A stretch of 64,000 nt of DNA from Rhizopus arrhizus (GCA_024220505.1 JAKZZE010000014.1:186001-250000); one strand, 5' to 3'; shown: positions 20,753-33,190, counted from the first letter of the stretch. The notes: a model not told the origin generated them from the letters alone. Translations and numbers: made by a program.

Positions 20753-23700
20753 AATTGGATAGATAAAGAGAATAAAGTTGAAGATGATGACATGTGGGAT
20801 AATGAGGATATTAGAATAATTTTACGTAAAGACTATACATAAGAAGCCATATTTTTTTTATTGTTTTGATTCTCATATATTCAGTTTAGCTTATTTAAGA
20901 GAGCATGGTGCAAAAATTAAAGAAACTTTATCTGTAAGATTTGCACATTTAAACAACAACTTATAGATGATATTCATTTCTATTTTATGTAAAGTGCTAT
21001 CAAGATGTCATTTCAGCCTCTAGGACAAAATTTATTCAACTATCTCATACTTATTGTGCAATCCAAAAATCAAAAGCATCACAAAGTAATCCTAAACCGT
21101 TAGATGTGAGTTGGTGAATATATACATTTTTATTACTAAATTGGATTGAAAAAGAAAACCAACTAATTTCTTTCTCAGGAAACTGCAAATAGATTACATA
21201 AAGCAAAGCGTTCACTATCCAATTTGTTGGTAGATTATATTCGATCTTTATACAGTTTAATTCGCTCTACAAGAGAGCTACTGAATGAAAAGGTAACCCA
21301 TAGATATTAGTTTTTTTTTTTTTTTTTTTTCCTTTTTGCCTAAATTCATTCATTTTTTTTCAGTTGGCTCCTTTGTTTGAAGGATTAGAATCTGATAAAC
21401 ATAGAAATTTGAAAGCTCTAGAAGAACTTGTCTTGACTGCCACTGAGTTTATATACAATATTGATACAGAGTCCTCCTTATTTGAAGAAGAGGTAATTGT
21501 TGCAATTTGCTGTATAGCTTTAAGGATAAAATTTATTATATTTGGTTATTAGTGTAGTAGTGATCAACTATCGCTTTATATCAGTGAAAAATCGGCTTCT
21601 TATTATCGCTCGCTAAATTCGGTTAATGACAGATCATATACTATTTCTACATCATCAGACATACCATTCTCAAATAAGCCTACAGTTGTGGTAATCTCAT
21701 AGCAGCGCATTAGTATTAAAAGTTATCTCATATCTTTAATGTAGCCAAAATATAATAGTATCGAGTTGTTATTTACTCAGCAATCACAAATTATTCATCA
21801 AATGGGAACCAGAGGATATTTATTGATAAAGAAAAGAAGCACAAAAGATATAAACACAACACCAAACTATACAGGAAAATGGGAAAGGTATTTTTTTTAA
21901 TGAGTATCTTTTATTTATTCACATTTTGCTTCAAGACACTATTTTTATATATCAAAGGACGATGGATATTTAAAGCAATACAAAAATCAAAGCGTAAGTC
22001 AAATAGAAATTGAACATAGAATAGACTGTTAACAACTCATTAAGGTCTCTGTTGCTGTGGTCAACTTGAAACATGCTGCTATTCAAGCATTGGATTTTGA
22101 AAAACGAGATTATGTTATTCAAATATCAGGGGCAAGAGATAATTTTTGGTATATATAAAAAAGGATAAAAAGGAGCACTTGTTGATTTAATCTTTATGAA
22201 GTATTCAACTTCAGGCGGAAACAGCCAAAGATTATTCAGATTGGTTAAACGCGTTGAGTTCCTGGAATAGTAGTAAAATAATCAGAATGAGTTCGGTAAG
22301 TTGTATTTATTTAACCAAAACAAAAAACTGAATAATTATATTGTAGGATCTTCGATCAAAACACTCGACAACTAGTGGGAATAGATTTCTTACAAAAAAG
22401 TCAATTTTATCTGTTGAGAGTGTAGCTGCTATTGAAAGTTTGGTAATTAAAAAATAGCATGCAGAAAAGTAATAATATTTATTTAATGTTGTTTAGAGTA
22501 CAATATCATGCAAAAGCAATGGTAGCATAGACCTAGGAAGCAGTGACACTTCATTGGGTTATCCTGTTCCTATAACTGAATGTTCTGTCAATTGTTGTGG
22601 TACTACGATTGGTAACGCGACAGTACAACTCACTGGCATATTTAAAACATACAGTAAAAAAAAAAAAAACTAATATGAAACAAGGGGATAATATAAATGA
22701 CTTTTATTATTACAGAGTCATGCATCAGAAAACTAAGTTGTAGCTCTCATCACACTGGCAGTCTTTGTGTGGTTTATGTATCTTTATTAGAAAATGACAT
22801 TTTACATTTGCAAACAGAAACGGACAATAACGAATTCTTTCACAGACCCATTCATCTCTCATCTATGGCACCTCAAGACATTTATTCCTTTTCAGATTCT
22901 GTTCATCATATGCGGTATTGTATCGTTATCCGCCCATCACCCAAGGAGACATATCATTTGATGACGTGTAGTAGAGTGCAGCGAGACACATGGCTCATTC
23001 GACTCAAGCGAGGCTGTTCACAGCCTGTTGCCTTGCCTAGAAAAGTTCAATGCCTAACTATACAAATAGGCGAAGGCCGAAAGATTCAGACAAAGGATTC
23101 ATTCCTGTATTGTGATGTTGCAGTCGATCATGAAATCAGAGGACTCACTGGTTCTTTAAGAAGGATGTCTAACCTCTTTTGGAGAGAAAACTTCAAGTTT
23201 ACGTAAGCGTATATATAAACATCTTGTGTACAACAAAAGCTCAATGTGCTTTCTAGAGATATTCCACAGGTAAGCCATGGCCTTACCGTCAATCTATACT
23301 CCAAAAATTGTAAAAATGATCGAGACACAATCTATGGCCATGTCTTTATACCAGTAGACCAACTCAATTCAAGCCAAGGGATACAAGAAGAGTGGTATGA
23401 GGTTCGCAAAGATACCAATAAACACCGCACATTTGCCTCTCTGGCCGGGCTTGGCTCTGGTAGCACATCATTAGGAGAACTACGTATTAGTATTTTATTG
23501 GAAGAACACCAGGTGTTTTCATTATCCACCTATCAACCTTTGATCAATGTCTTGAAAGGATTTCATCATGAGTTGATCTATGATATGGCCAGAAAGACTT
23601 CAGACATGCAAGCATTAGCACGAAACTTGTTGAGAATCTATGAGGGAATGGGTCTTACGTTAACATGGATCAAGTCCTTGATTGACTATGAAGTTGATTC

Positions 23701-24774
23701 TCTTACTTTAGGTATACAGCTTTTAGTTTTTTTTTTTCTAACATAAAATAACAGCTCATACGACTATAGATGATGCAAATATTTTATTTAGAGGCAATTC
23801 ATTTTTTACAAAAGTGATAGACAGCTATATGAAGATGAGTGGAAGAGAATTTTTGGAAGAGGCACTTCAGTTCACGATCGAAAAAATTTGTAAATCAGGT
23901 CTTTACATTGAAGTTGAAACGTCCAGATTACCAGGCACGCCTGAAGAAGAAATCAATGAAAACTGTCGTGAGCTGTTTAAACATGTTCGAACCATTTGGA
24001 GCGAAATTCAAAGAGCAAAGACAAAATGTCCCATGTAAGTATAACTGGGGAAATAGTTAGAAAGTAAACTAAGCATGCTCTTTACAGTGAGTTTCGTCGA
24101 ATGTTTGGACATTTAAAATCTGCTATTGTGAAAAAGTTTGACTTGGAAAAAGACACACTAGAGAGGCATCATCAAGTAGCAAGATATACTTGTGTTAGGT
24201 AAAAAGCAAATATAAAAAAAGTAAAGTGTACTAATTCCAGAATAAGTGGATTCATATTTTTAAGATGGATTTGTCCCGCTATAATTTCACCTAAACAATT
24301 TGACCTTGTTCAAGATCATCCTGATGCAAACACATGTCGTACATTAACCTTGATAGCAAAATGCTTAATGACGCTCGCAAGCCATAGTACAACCGAGCAA
24401 AATACAAAGGAAGTTTGGATCAATCAGTTAAATGCATTTATTCATGTATGGAAAAAAGGGAAAATAAATATTGATTTAATCTTTTCTTTATAGATCAATA
24501 CAAACAAATTTACAGACTTCATCAACTATGTATCTGTAGGTGCTTTATTTATGTTTTGATTTATATAATGGCAACTAAACCAATAAAATAGGTTATTGTA
24601 GAAGAGCAAGATAACGAAGAATTACCAAAGGGAGAAGATACAACCGCAAATTATTTTATAGATTTACCGTACGAACTAGCTCAGCTATCACGCTGGTGTA
24701 CTGAGGAATGCACTGTAAACAACGTCATTACAAAAACATGTCATTCAATAATGAAAAAACCTCGAATGAATTAA
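20753..24774 (+). pseudogene. RasGAP gene, 3' fragment (BAR-like, PH, C2-like, RasGAP)
   Basis: Continues the gene cut at 16352. Exons: 20753..20825, 20890..20933, 21017..21105, 21179..21292, 21364..21492, 21553..21690, 21745..21887, 21936..21993, 22045..22148, 22202..22295, 22347..22442, 22497..22653, 22716..23202, 23257..23711, 23755..24034, 24088..24198, 24241..24445, 24494..24535, 24592..24774. Domains in order: helical BAR-like; PH (MGTRGYLLIKKRS, DYSDWLNALSSW); C2-like (HGLTVNLYSKNC, GHVFIPVDQL, EWYEVRKD); RasGAP with the arginine finger in ILFRGNSFFTKVID, the FLR motif in FIFLRWICPAIISPKQF, and RTLTLIAKCLMTLAS. This layout fits Ras-inactivating GAPs at the plasma membrane. The phases of the 20890..20933 and 21017..21105 exons do not match (phase 0 into phase 1), which suggests a one-base defect or a missed exon. 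Everything from the PH domain on is intact, so a truncated product from an internal promoter is conceivable. Confidence 0.82.
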
Positions 24775-24804
24775 ATAAAATCAAATAATTTTCTTTATTT
24801 TTCT

Positions 24805-26714
24805 TTAATAAGCATGTGTATGATAAGGTTGCTGTTCATCTACGTGTGCAATATTGGGCATGGGTCCAGAAACAGCAATACCATAACTTTGCTGACTAGA
24901 CCTTGAGTTGGCTCGAGACAAAGAGCTCGATGCTTTACTGGCAGCGCGTCGAATGGTTCCCATAAAACCGAGTGAACGAGAAGATCCCGAAGAATCACTG
25001 CGCTTGGGCAACTTGGCTACAGCGCCAGCAACAACGGCCATAAAGGACTGTGTACGATAACGTGTATTGAGCTCATCCGGAACTTCTTGTTCGCTTGTCT
25101 GCTCTTTGCCTTGGCGACGTTTATAAATAAACATGCCTGCTAAACCAGCTGCAGCCACACAGCCAGCGACAGCACCGACAGAGATACCAATCACTTTACT
25201 TTGAGGCTCTGCATCGACAGTTTGTCCGCTGCTGTTGGCTTGAGTGGACACTTGGTTTTCAGGTGTCAGAGTGTTTAAGCCATTGTTTGAATTACTTGTT
25301 ACAGTGGCTTCAGGGTTAATTGTGGTGTTGGATGATTCATCTGAAGAAGAGGAGTTATCAGAGTTGGCATTGTCTGAAGATTTGTCATTGAGGGCACTTT
25401 CATCAGAAGACGAATCATTAGAGATATTACTATCATTGTTGGAAGACGAATTATTAGAACTATTATCATTGTTGGAAGGTGAATTATTAGAACTGCTATC
25501 ATTATTTGAAGAGGTATTGTCAGAACTGCTATCATTGTTTGAAGAGGTATTGTCAGAAGAGTTGTCAGAGGCGTTACTGTCATTGTTGGCAGCATTCTGT
25601 TCACTGTTATTGGATGTGTCTGAAGGGTTCGACTGAGAATTTGAAGTTGGTACTATGGCGGCTACACCTGCAGAAGTACTAGTAGACTGAGCAGATGTAG
25701 CAGTAGGCTCGGGGGTTTGAAGAGTAGCCGTTAAAGATGTATCTACTACAGCTGTGGGACCACTAGACGTCGTTTGAGTAGCGATAATGGTGGGCTCAAA
25801 ACCTTGAAGGGTGATTATAATAGAATCAGGTGTAACATCAGTAGTAGTTACACTTGGAGTAGCTGAACTAACAGGTGGGACGGATACAGTCGAGGTTGCA
25901 CCAGATTTATGAGGAATTATTATAGTGCTGTGAAAAGTACTTTTAGCGCGATGTGTTGCTGTTTTACTTTGATTAATCTCTTTCGTATGGTGTGTACTAT
26001 GATGATTAGTATGGTGAGACTGTTTCTTAGTGTGATGAGTCTTTTTACTGCTATGTGACTTCTTCTTACTGTGATGAGCTTTTTTACTGCTGTGAGACTT
26101 CTTCTTACTATGATGGGCATGTTTAGATTTATAGGCCTTCTTTTTGTGATGAATTAGTGATTTGCTCGACTTCTTTGTGTGGTGGAGCTTTTTGGTATGT
26201 TGACGGTGGTGAACAGTCGAGTGGTGTTTTGTTTCATTATGATGGTTTTTACTAGCACTATGCTTCACATTGCTGTGACCATGATAGTGTTTTGCACTGT
26301 TGCTGTGGTGAGCATGTTTCTCGCTATGATAACCATGATGATGTTTTACATTACTATTAGTATGATGGCTGTGCTTGGTACTGTGGTGCTTTACACTGCG
26401 ATGTTTTGTGGTTTTTTTAGTGGTTGAGATAGTAGTGTGATGTTTAGGGCAAGTGTAAACAGTTTGAATATGTTGGTGTCTATTAATTGTTTTCAACTGA
26501 TGTTGACTTTGTCTTCTAGCCCGGTAACAATTAGCGATTGTCTTTGTGTACGTACGGGTTCCGTGATGATGAGTGCTCGTAGTAGAAGCATTTACTATAG
26601 TCAATTAAAAAGAAATAAATAACTGTATTTAATGGAGTGTCATTTGTGTGTACCTATGGCAACAAAGAAAATAACAAAGGCCAAGTAGAGCAAATGCCAC
26701 TTTGACCTTTTCAT
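24805..26714 (-). CDS. His-rich, Ser/Asn-rich single-pass surface protein (stress-sensor-like)
   Basis: Two exons: 26714..26654 and 26594..24805 (616 residues). Exon 1 encodes a signal peptide (KRSKWHLLYLAFVIFFVA); the intron is 59 nt. The mature ectodomain starts with about 200 residues extraordinarily rich in His, Lys, Ser and Thr, with repeats such as HHSKKKSHSSKKAHHSKK. A Ser/Thr/Pro-rich part follows, then tandem Ser-Asn-Asp blocks (SSNNDSSSDNT type) at about 25330..25590. One transmembrane helix (GISVGAVAGCVAAAGLAGMF, about residues 488-511) is followed by KRRQGK and a short Ser-rich cytosolic tail. This layout resembles Mid2/Wsc-type wall-stress sensors or mucin-like adhesins. The His block could bind Zn, Cu or Ni (inference). 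No enzyme domain. Confidence 0.75.
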
Positions 26715-27214
26715 GGACAAAAAAAAAAAAAAGGAAAGGAAAAGGAAAGTGAAAAAGTAAAAAAAGGGGGTTGAAAGATAGAAAAGAAGAAGAAAAAAAA
26801 AAGGACGGAAAGGACAAGCTCAATTGGGGAGCACTGACGTTTATTAAATCATGTATTTCTTGATATAATAAGGACAACATGCACGTTTACGATTAGTTAC
26901 ACAAAAGATTAATAAAGTGCCAATCTATTTCCCCGATAATTGAATAATAATTTGCTTTTGTATACTAAAAGGATTAAGGTTGTAGGGCATATGATGTTTA
27001 GTATTTTTATTATTCCTTCTTTTTTATTATTTCTTTTATTTTGAAGATAACAAAATCTTTATTGATTGTTCTTGAACACAGTTGGGGTGTACAAGAAAGA
27101 AACGGTCGATCCCTCTTCCACTATTTCACTTGAGAAAAAAAAAAGGCGCGTTTAAGCTAATGTGACTTGATCTTTTTTGTTGCTTTTTTTTTATTCATTT
27201 TTGAATATCATAGA
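26715..27214. other. Divergent spacer, His-rich protein gene / condensin gene
   Basis: 500 bp between two divergent start codons. It contains purine-rich tracts (26720..26815) and T-rich stretches and no recognisable gene; it presumably carries both promoters. Confidence 0.4.
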
Positions 27215-30200
27215 ATGCTCACTAAAGAGAACATCATTAGCTCACTAAAAACTCGTGTTCCTGAAATATTTATGGAAGCTCAAAGACCTAATGCTGTATT
27301 AAGAAAATACTCCATTAACTTGACTGAACTTCAGTTCCCTTGCTGTTTGAAAGTACCTGCAAAAAAGGGGCAACCTCAAGATATTGATTATGAGGGAGAA
27401 GCTTTGTTTACAAAGGAGGTTTTACGAAATATAAACAAGGTGCTTTCTATTAAAAAAAAGGAACCACACGCTGACAGAATTGTTCGATTCATTGCAAGCT
27501 TCTTACAATATATGCATGAATATGGTATAACGAAAATATAGTTACATGACAATATGAATAACCAAAATTACCTTTAGATAATAATTTAAAAGAAACAGAT
27601 CCACTACCATCGGAACCTATAAACGAAAAGAATGACAGCAACACCAGTAGTAGTAGTCTGGAAGAATCAGAATCAGAGTCAGAATCAGGAGAAGAAAACC
27701 AAAAAACAAGAGAGCCAACAGTTGTCATTGAAGAAGAAGAAGAAGAGGAACAGGGAGAAGAGTTTGAAACAGTGTGCTCTCGATTTGTGGAAAGTTTAAT
27801 TCGACATTTACTAAGAGGATTTACAGCAAAACGTGTCAGTGTTCGTATTCGCTGTTGTCAAATCATTGCACTAAGTATTAGTTCAATGGGTGAAATAGAG
27901 TAAGTGAATAGAAATAATTTACAACTTTTATACTTAGCTATTCTTTTTATAGTGAAGATTTGTACCAAGACTTGAAGGCAGCATTATTTGAAAGAATAAA
28001 GGATAGAGAAGCAGCAGTAAGAGTACAAGCAGCTACTGCATTATGTCGACTTCAAAGTGCGGATACCGATATTGATCCTGCTGATGGAAAAACAATACTT
28101 CAAAAACTAATGTGGGTCTTGCAACATGATACCAGCGCGTAAATTATATACACAAAATTATTGTGATGTCTTAAACTAACAAATAAGGGGGAATTTAGAG
28201 AATTGCGTCGAGTGATTTTATTTAATGTTGATCCTAATCAAGAAACGTTACCATTTATTGTTGAAAGAGCCAGAGATTTAGATGCTATCAACAGAAGAGT
28301 TGTCTATTTAAAACCATTGACCGATTTACAAGATTTTAGATTATTGACTTTTGAACAGAGAAGCAATGTATTAAAATGGGGTTTAAATGATAGAGATCCA
28401 CTTGTTCGAAAGGCAGCAGCAAAAATGTTGTCTACTAAATGGATTCAACAAGCCAACAATAATTTAATTGAATTCCTTGAAAGATTAGAGATTCTGAATG
28501 CAGGTGTAGCAGATATCGCAGAAAGTGTATTGAATGCTTTTTTTACTGAAAGAATGGACATTATTAATGAAATTACATTTGATGGTAAAAAATACAAATA
28601 GTTTATAAGCAATATTAACAAAATTCAATTTAATAGCTGAATTTTGGAAACACCTTACACCTGAAAGTGTCTTTTTAGCTAAAGTGTTTATCAAATTTTT
28701 ACAAAGCAACAATAATTTAGATGAGAGATTGGATGAAGTACTTCCTGAAGTAACAGCACACGCTATCAACTTGGAATATTACTGGGACATGTATCATTCA
28801 GCTAGTGAGGAAGATAAGGCAGAGTATGAATTCATTATATCTCAGCTTTTAGAAACCTGCATGTGCCTCGATTATGCTGACGAGGTAGGAAGAAGAAAAG
28901 TGTTTGAGCTTTTACGAGATATTTTAAAATCATCCGATATTATAAATGATCATTTATCGAGAATCATCCGACTCTTTCGACTCATTTCTTCAGATGAACG
29001 CGATTTTACTCGAACAATGATTGAAATCATATCAGATATTCAAGAACAGTTGAATCCATTTGAACTATTGGAGGAATCACCTGCAAAAAAATCAAAATTG
29101 GATAATGTTGATGAGTCTACTATTAGTTCTTCACCCCAAAGAAGTCTTAGTCCATCAGCAAATGATGGTCACATTCGACTTAAATGTCTTTCTATTTGTA
29201 AGAGTATGTTGGAAAATAGTCAAGAGGTATGCAGTATTAGTAGACGAATAATGAATGTTACTAAGTTATTTGAATAGTCATTTACAAAGAATTCCAATTT
29301 ATATGGTCTTTTGAATGATTTGATTGTACCAGCAGTTCAAAATTCAGATACAACTTTAAGAGAAATTGGATTACATTGTTTAGGTTTATGTTGTACATTG
29401 GATAGAGAGCTTGCACAACACAACACTGCTCTTTTTATTCACTGTATCAAATGTGGACATGATGAATTAAAGATAAAAGCACTTATGGTAACTATATTAT
29501 TATTATTATCATTCTATCTTAACATTATTTAAATAGATTTTGTTTGATTTATTAATGACATATGGATTACAGACCGTAACAGCACATTTGGATAGTGTAA
29601 GATGATAATGTGATACAAAGAGGTATACTTATATAATCATAGCCTGATGAGATGAAAGAAGTACTTGAATATTGTTTGGATGATAATAATGATGAAGTAC
29701 AGGCACTCGCAGCGGAAGGTATATCTAAATTGATGCTTACTCAAAGATTAAAAGATGAGAGTGTAAGTTATGATGGAAAACATTCTTTTTTTTTAAAACT
29801 CATTCTCTTTCAGCTTCTTCGTCTTTTGGTCCTCTTGTACTTTCTTCCAGTGTCAGATGAACCCAACATAAAAGTGCAGCAATGTCTTTCCTATTTCTTT
29901 CCAGCCTACAGTTTTTCATCACTTGAAAATCAAAAAGCAATGGCTGCAGTTACCATATCTGCATTAAATGAAGTATGTAATATGCACTCTGATCTTAAAT
30001 CTTATGAAACAATGATCAATCCACTTCAAATATCCGACATGCTTGCTGATTGGACAGACCCACGTAAGCTTGCAAAGTAAGGCAATAGGTCAATTCTTTA
30101 GAGAAAATGTTGACAATGATTGTATAGGCTACATATTGAAAATTTATATGAAGATGAAACAGACATGACTACTCCTGGTGTATTAGCAGAGCAAGCATTA

Positions 30201-30593
30201 GAATCAGTTTTAGAATCAACGGGTCACAAAAGAAAGACAATGTTACATTTTGTATTGAAATTATACTTGGATAAAGTGGACAAGACACGCTTGAAAAAGA
30301 TTCGTAGCCTAATTGAACGTATTAATACTGTAAATAGTGAATGATACTATTGTCAATGTACTTATTATTCATAATAGGAGCAACCTATCAAGGAATCTAT
30401 GATACGCAATGCATATAGTAAATTACTAAAGAAGATTGAAGACATATTGAAGGATGAAAGCGATGAAATATCAAGAGCAGAAGAAGAAACACAAACACCT
30501 TTGGTGAATGAAGATGACATGGCTATTCAGGATGACGTGGCTACTCAAGAAAACATGTCTAGCGAAGATGACGATATAGCGACTCAAGAATAA
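27215..30593 (+). CDS. YCG1: Condensin complex subunit 3 (Ycg1/Cnd3/CAP-G)
   Basis: Eleven exons: 27215..27524, 27578..27899, 27953..28138, 28199..28584, 28637..29226, 29278..29487, 29537..29596, 29643..29762, 29814..30076, 30128..30329, 30378..30593 (954 residues; yeast Ycg1 is about 1035). This HEAT-repeat subunit binds the kleisin and DNA in mitotic condensin. Seen: ETVCSRFVESLIRHLLRGF, VSVRIRCCQIIALSISSMGE, REAAVRVQAATALCRLQ, LRRVILFNVDPNQETLPFIV, VLKWGLNDRDPLVRKAAAKM, and later a Cnd3 C-terminal block (LREIGLHCLGLCCTLDRELA). An acidic Ser/Glu insert follows residue 115 (coding 27620..27760). The tail has short degenerate repeats (DDMAIQDDVATQ). Introns are 46-60 nt. Confidence 0.92.
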
Positions 30594-31929
30594 GGTTTAT
30601 TTTTGTATAATTAAAAAAACATTGTGTAAAATAAATTTCATGCATTAATAATAAACAAGCAACTATTTGTTATATGAATATCAACACTGTTTATCATTAA
30701 TTTTCCTAAAATCATTCCTACTGCTTTTAAAGTGTGTTAGAGCAAATGTATTACACTGATGGCTTGTAATCAATTGAATTAAAATAGTATAACATAATAT
30801 AGAAATAGATAAAATATTGTAAACTTAATTCGAATGATCACTTGGGCTGCCTTTTTGTCCCATAGTCATAGGTACATTCTGTATCATGATCAAAATGACG
30901 CTAGAATTTCTCTTTTCTTTTTTTTTTTTTTGCCAGGATCCTGTTATTGGCCTATTATTTATATACACGTAAAAACTAAATAAATTCATTGAAAAGAAGC
31001 ACTTTTGTAATATATTTTGTTCAGTTCCCATAAAGCTCCCCTCCCCTCTTAAATGTAACCAAGAAAGAACTGATGACCATTTGTTTGTGGTTGTACGAAT
31101 AAGACACGTACACAAATCATTTGTTACTAATCCCCTACAATTTTAGATAAATGGGCATAAAAAAAGGGTATCACGCGTTCAATTGTTCCCAGAAGGGCTT
31201 ACACACACATAAATAAAATTTTTTTTATATAGGCTCGGCTGTGCTATTTATGTAAAAAAGGTATTCATATTTTCTTTTTTTTATTTCATCCACATGTAAT
31301 TTATAGCTCAATATGTCTTGTTCTCTTTGAATTGAATATAAACACAATTCATTCTTTATGCCTATTTGTATGTGTACTTGGCCAGTGCGTTACATTTAGA
31401 TTGTATGAGACTGTGTGTAACTTTGCATTTACGCACATTTCCTAATAAAGTAATAGAGTCACGGGGAAAAGATTTACACCATTTTCAGTCCAACTTGTGT
31501 GGTAAAAATGATTCCACAAACCTCTGTCATACTTGTAGAGACGAAAGTTTGAAAAACAATTTAGATCAAAGAGGAATACACAATCTCTCAAATGTATTTA
31601 AAATAAAACACAGTTTTGTCAAATTCCATTAAACATTTAAAAACATCTTTGATACAAAATAGTACAGTGACATGCGCAAGTTTATATATAATATTATAGA
31701 CAATCAAGCTTAAAATAGTTGTAAAACATCCTAAATCAACCAAAGCTACTAGTTATTTGAAAAACAAGAAACATGGTTACATTAATGTCATCAGAGGCCT
31801 CAACTTATAGAATCTAAACACCTATCACAAAGCTCGCTTTATTTAATATCTTCTACAATAGCCTTTGGGAGTAGTCTATTAGTTCTATAGGTAGTTACAT
31901 CCTTGGTATCAATCTTTCTTTTTTTAATT
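30594..31929. other. Intergenic with possible decayed transposon sequence
   Basis: No intact gene. A plus-strand open frame at 31366..31632 (88 codons) contains CGKNDSTNLCHTCRDE, with four Cys in a zinc-ribbon-like spacing; it has no good start context and no family match I know. Since the next 500 bp hold transposase relics, it may be part of the same decayed insertion. Confidence 0.35.
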
Positions 31930-32415
31930 TCAATAGAGAATAGTCTTTCTTAGAGAAATATCAATAGTCCCTTGACTGGAAATAGTACCGAGATATAATA
32001 ACTGTAATTCTTTTGTTTTTTATAATTTCTGTTTGTGCTGATTCATCTACTTTTGGTTAGCCTCTTGTATGATTAATGTGAAGGTTGAAACCAGATTGAT
32101 CAATAAAGGAATAGTTCTTCTCACTGTCTGCTAGCCATGATTAAAATATAATTTTCCTTTTAAAAGACTTTTGTCTAAAGTACAACGTGCACTAAACTTT
32201 TCTAATTTCGTCAAATTTAAAGCACATTGTTCTTTGATATAGTAATAAAACTGGGCTTTGCTAATAAGAGTGCCTAGATACTTTTTCAACCAGTTGCTCT
32301 CTTATTTGCTTTAAAACCATAGATGCAAAATTATCAACAGGTTTTAAAATAAATAATATATGCTCTTCTTTCAATACTTTCTCTTTAAATCGACCTCTTC
32401 TCTTCTTCTCAGGAA
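31930..32415 (-). pseudogene. Decayed Tc1/mariner-type (DDE_3) transposase
   Basis: Minus-strand frames with several stops still spell Tc1-like blocks in the right order. An HTH region lies at about 32410..32265 (RRGRFKEKVLKEEHILFIL, MVLKQIREQLVEKVS). The first catalytic Asp block is at about 32105..32030 (FIDQSGFNLHINHTRG). A strand after it, at about 31990..31935, reads LGTISSQGTIDISLRK. At least three in-frame stops and frame changes separate them. It is a relic with no function expected. The ends and terminal repeats were not found. Confidence 0.75.
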
Positions 32416-32909
32416 CGTCTAGAGTTTCATTCCATATCTCTCGAAAGAGATAGGATCAATAATTTAAATATCAGTGTATGATCTGTAAGATGCAATAGAT
32501 TTTTCGTTGTCTTCTTTTGCGACACTTTCTAATCTAACCTTCTCTTTAATTATACAGTGAATTAAAAACTATTTAGTGCTCTCTTTAAAACAAAAGGACA
32601 AGAAGCATCGATGAACTACGAAAGAAAAGTTAAAGTCGAGTGAGGAACGTTTGATAGGGAAGTGTGTTATCAACACATGGATAGATTGTCAGTTAGAGTT
32701 CAAGCTATATTAAACATTTAAAAAAAAAAAGGTTGTTCTTATTAGATAAATTTTCTCATTCAATTGGAACTACTTTTCTTATTTTGGAAACATCTGAAAA
32801 GGCGTGATTAATTGTACAACCAAAATGCAGTCTAGTGCAACTGACGCGAGTATAGGGAGACATTCTGTATTGTAGAACCGGGTTTTTTTTACCCGCAAAT
32901 AAAGAAAAC

Positions 32910-32918
32910 TATATAAAG
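32910..32918 (+). promoter_or_regulatory. TATA box of the small Cys/His gene
   Basis: TATATAAAG, 42 bp before the ATG at 32960. It is preceded by a 5-bp inverted repeat CGGGT/ACCCG (32879..32883 and 32891..32895) around a T loop. Confidence 0.5.
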
Positions 32919-32959
32919 CGCTTGGTTTATCTTGTCTTTTTTTTCTTCTTTATTTAAAA

Positions 32960-33190
32960 ATGACTTGGAATCATCCTACACAAGCTGCTTCATCTACTAT
33001 CTATCAATTATTAAATGAAAAACAAAAGGCTCAAGATCGATTTAGTTATAGAACTTGTCCGATATGTGAAAAAAAACTTCTAGTTAGAATCAATGGTTCA
33101 TTTGTTTACAAGTGGATTAGTCAGCACTTTGCTACTTACCATCATGAATGGATGCATGTCGTTGTGAATTTACATGAATCATTCAATTAA
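32960..33190 (+). CDS. Small Cys/His protein, possible zinc finger (orphan)
   Basis: Single exon, 76 residues, good ATG and a TATA box upstream. The sequence has CPICEKK (CxxC) followed about 25 residues later by a His-rich helix (WISQHFATYHHEWMHVV), a spacing compatible with a single C2H2-like zinc site. No N-terminal signal or membrane segment. I do not recognise a family. Codon structure and the promoter favour a real gene, but it lies next to transposon relics, so it could be element-derived. Confidence 0.55.
   Translation: MTWNHPTQAASSTIYQLLNEKQKAQDRFSYRTCPICEKKLLVRINGSFVYKWISQHFATYHHEWMHVVVNLHESFN

Noticed and set aside
16349..20756. AATT on both flanks as an integrase-type target site duplication
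   Set aside because: The same AATT also lies in the centre of the ICR, which fits a recombination core better; a true duplication cannot be fully excluded.
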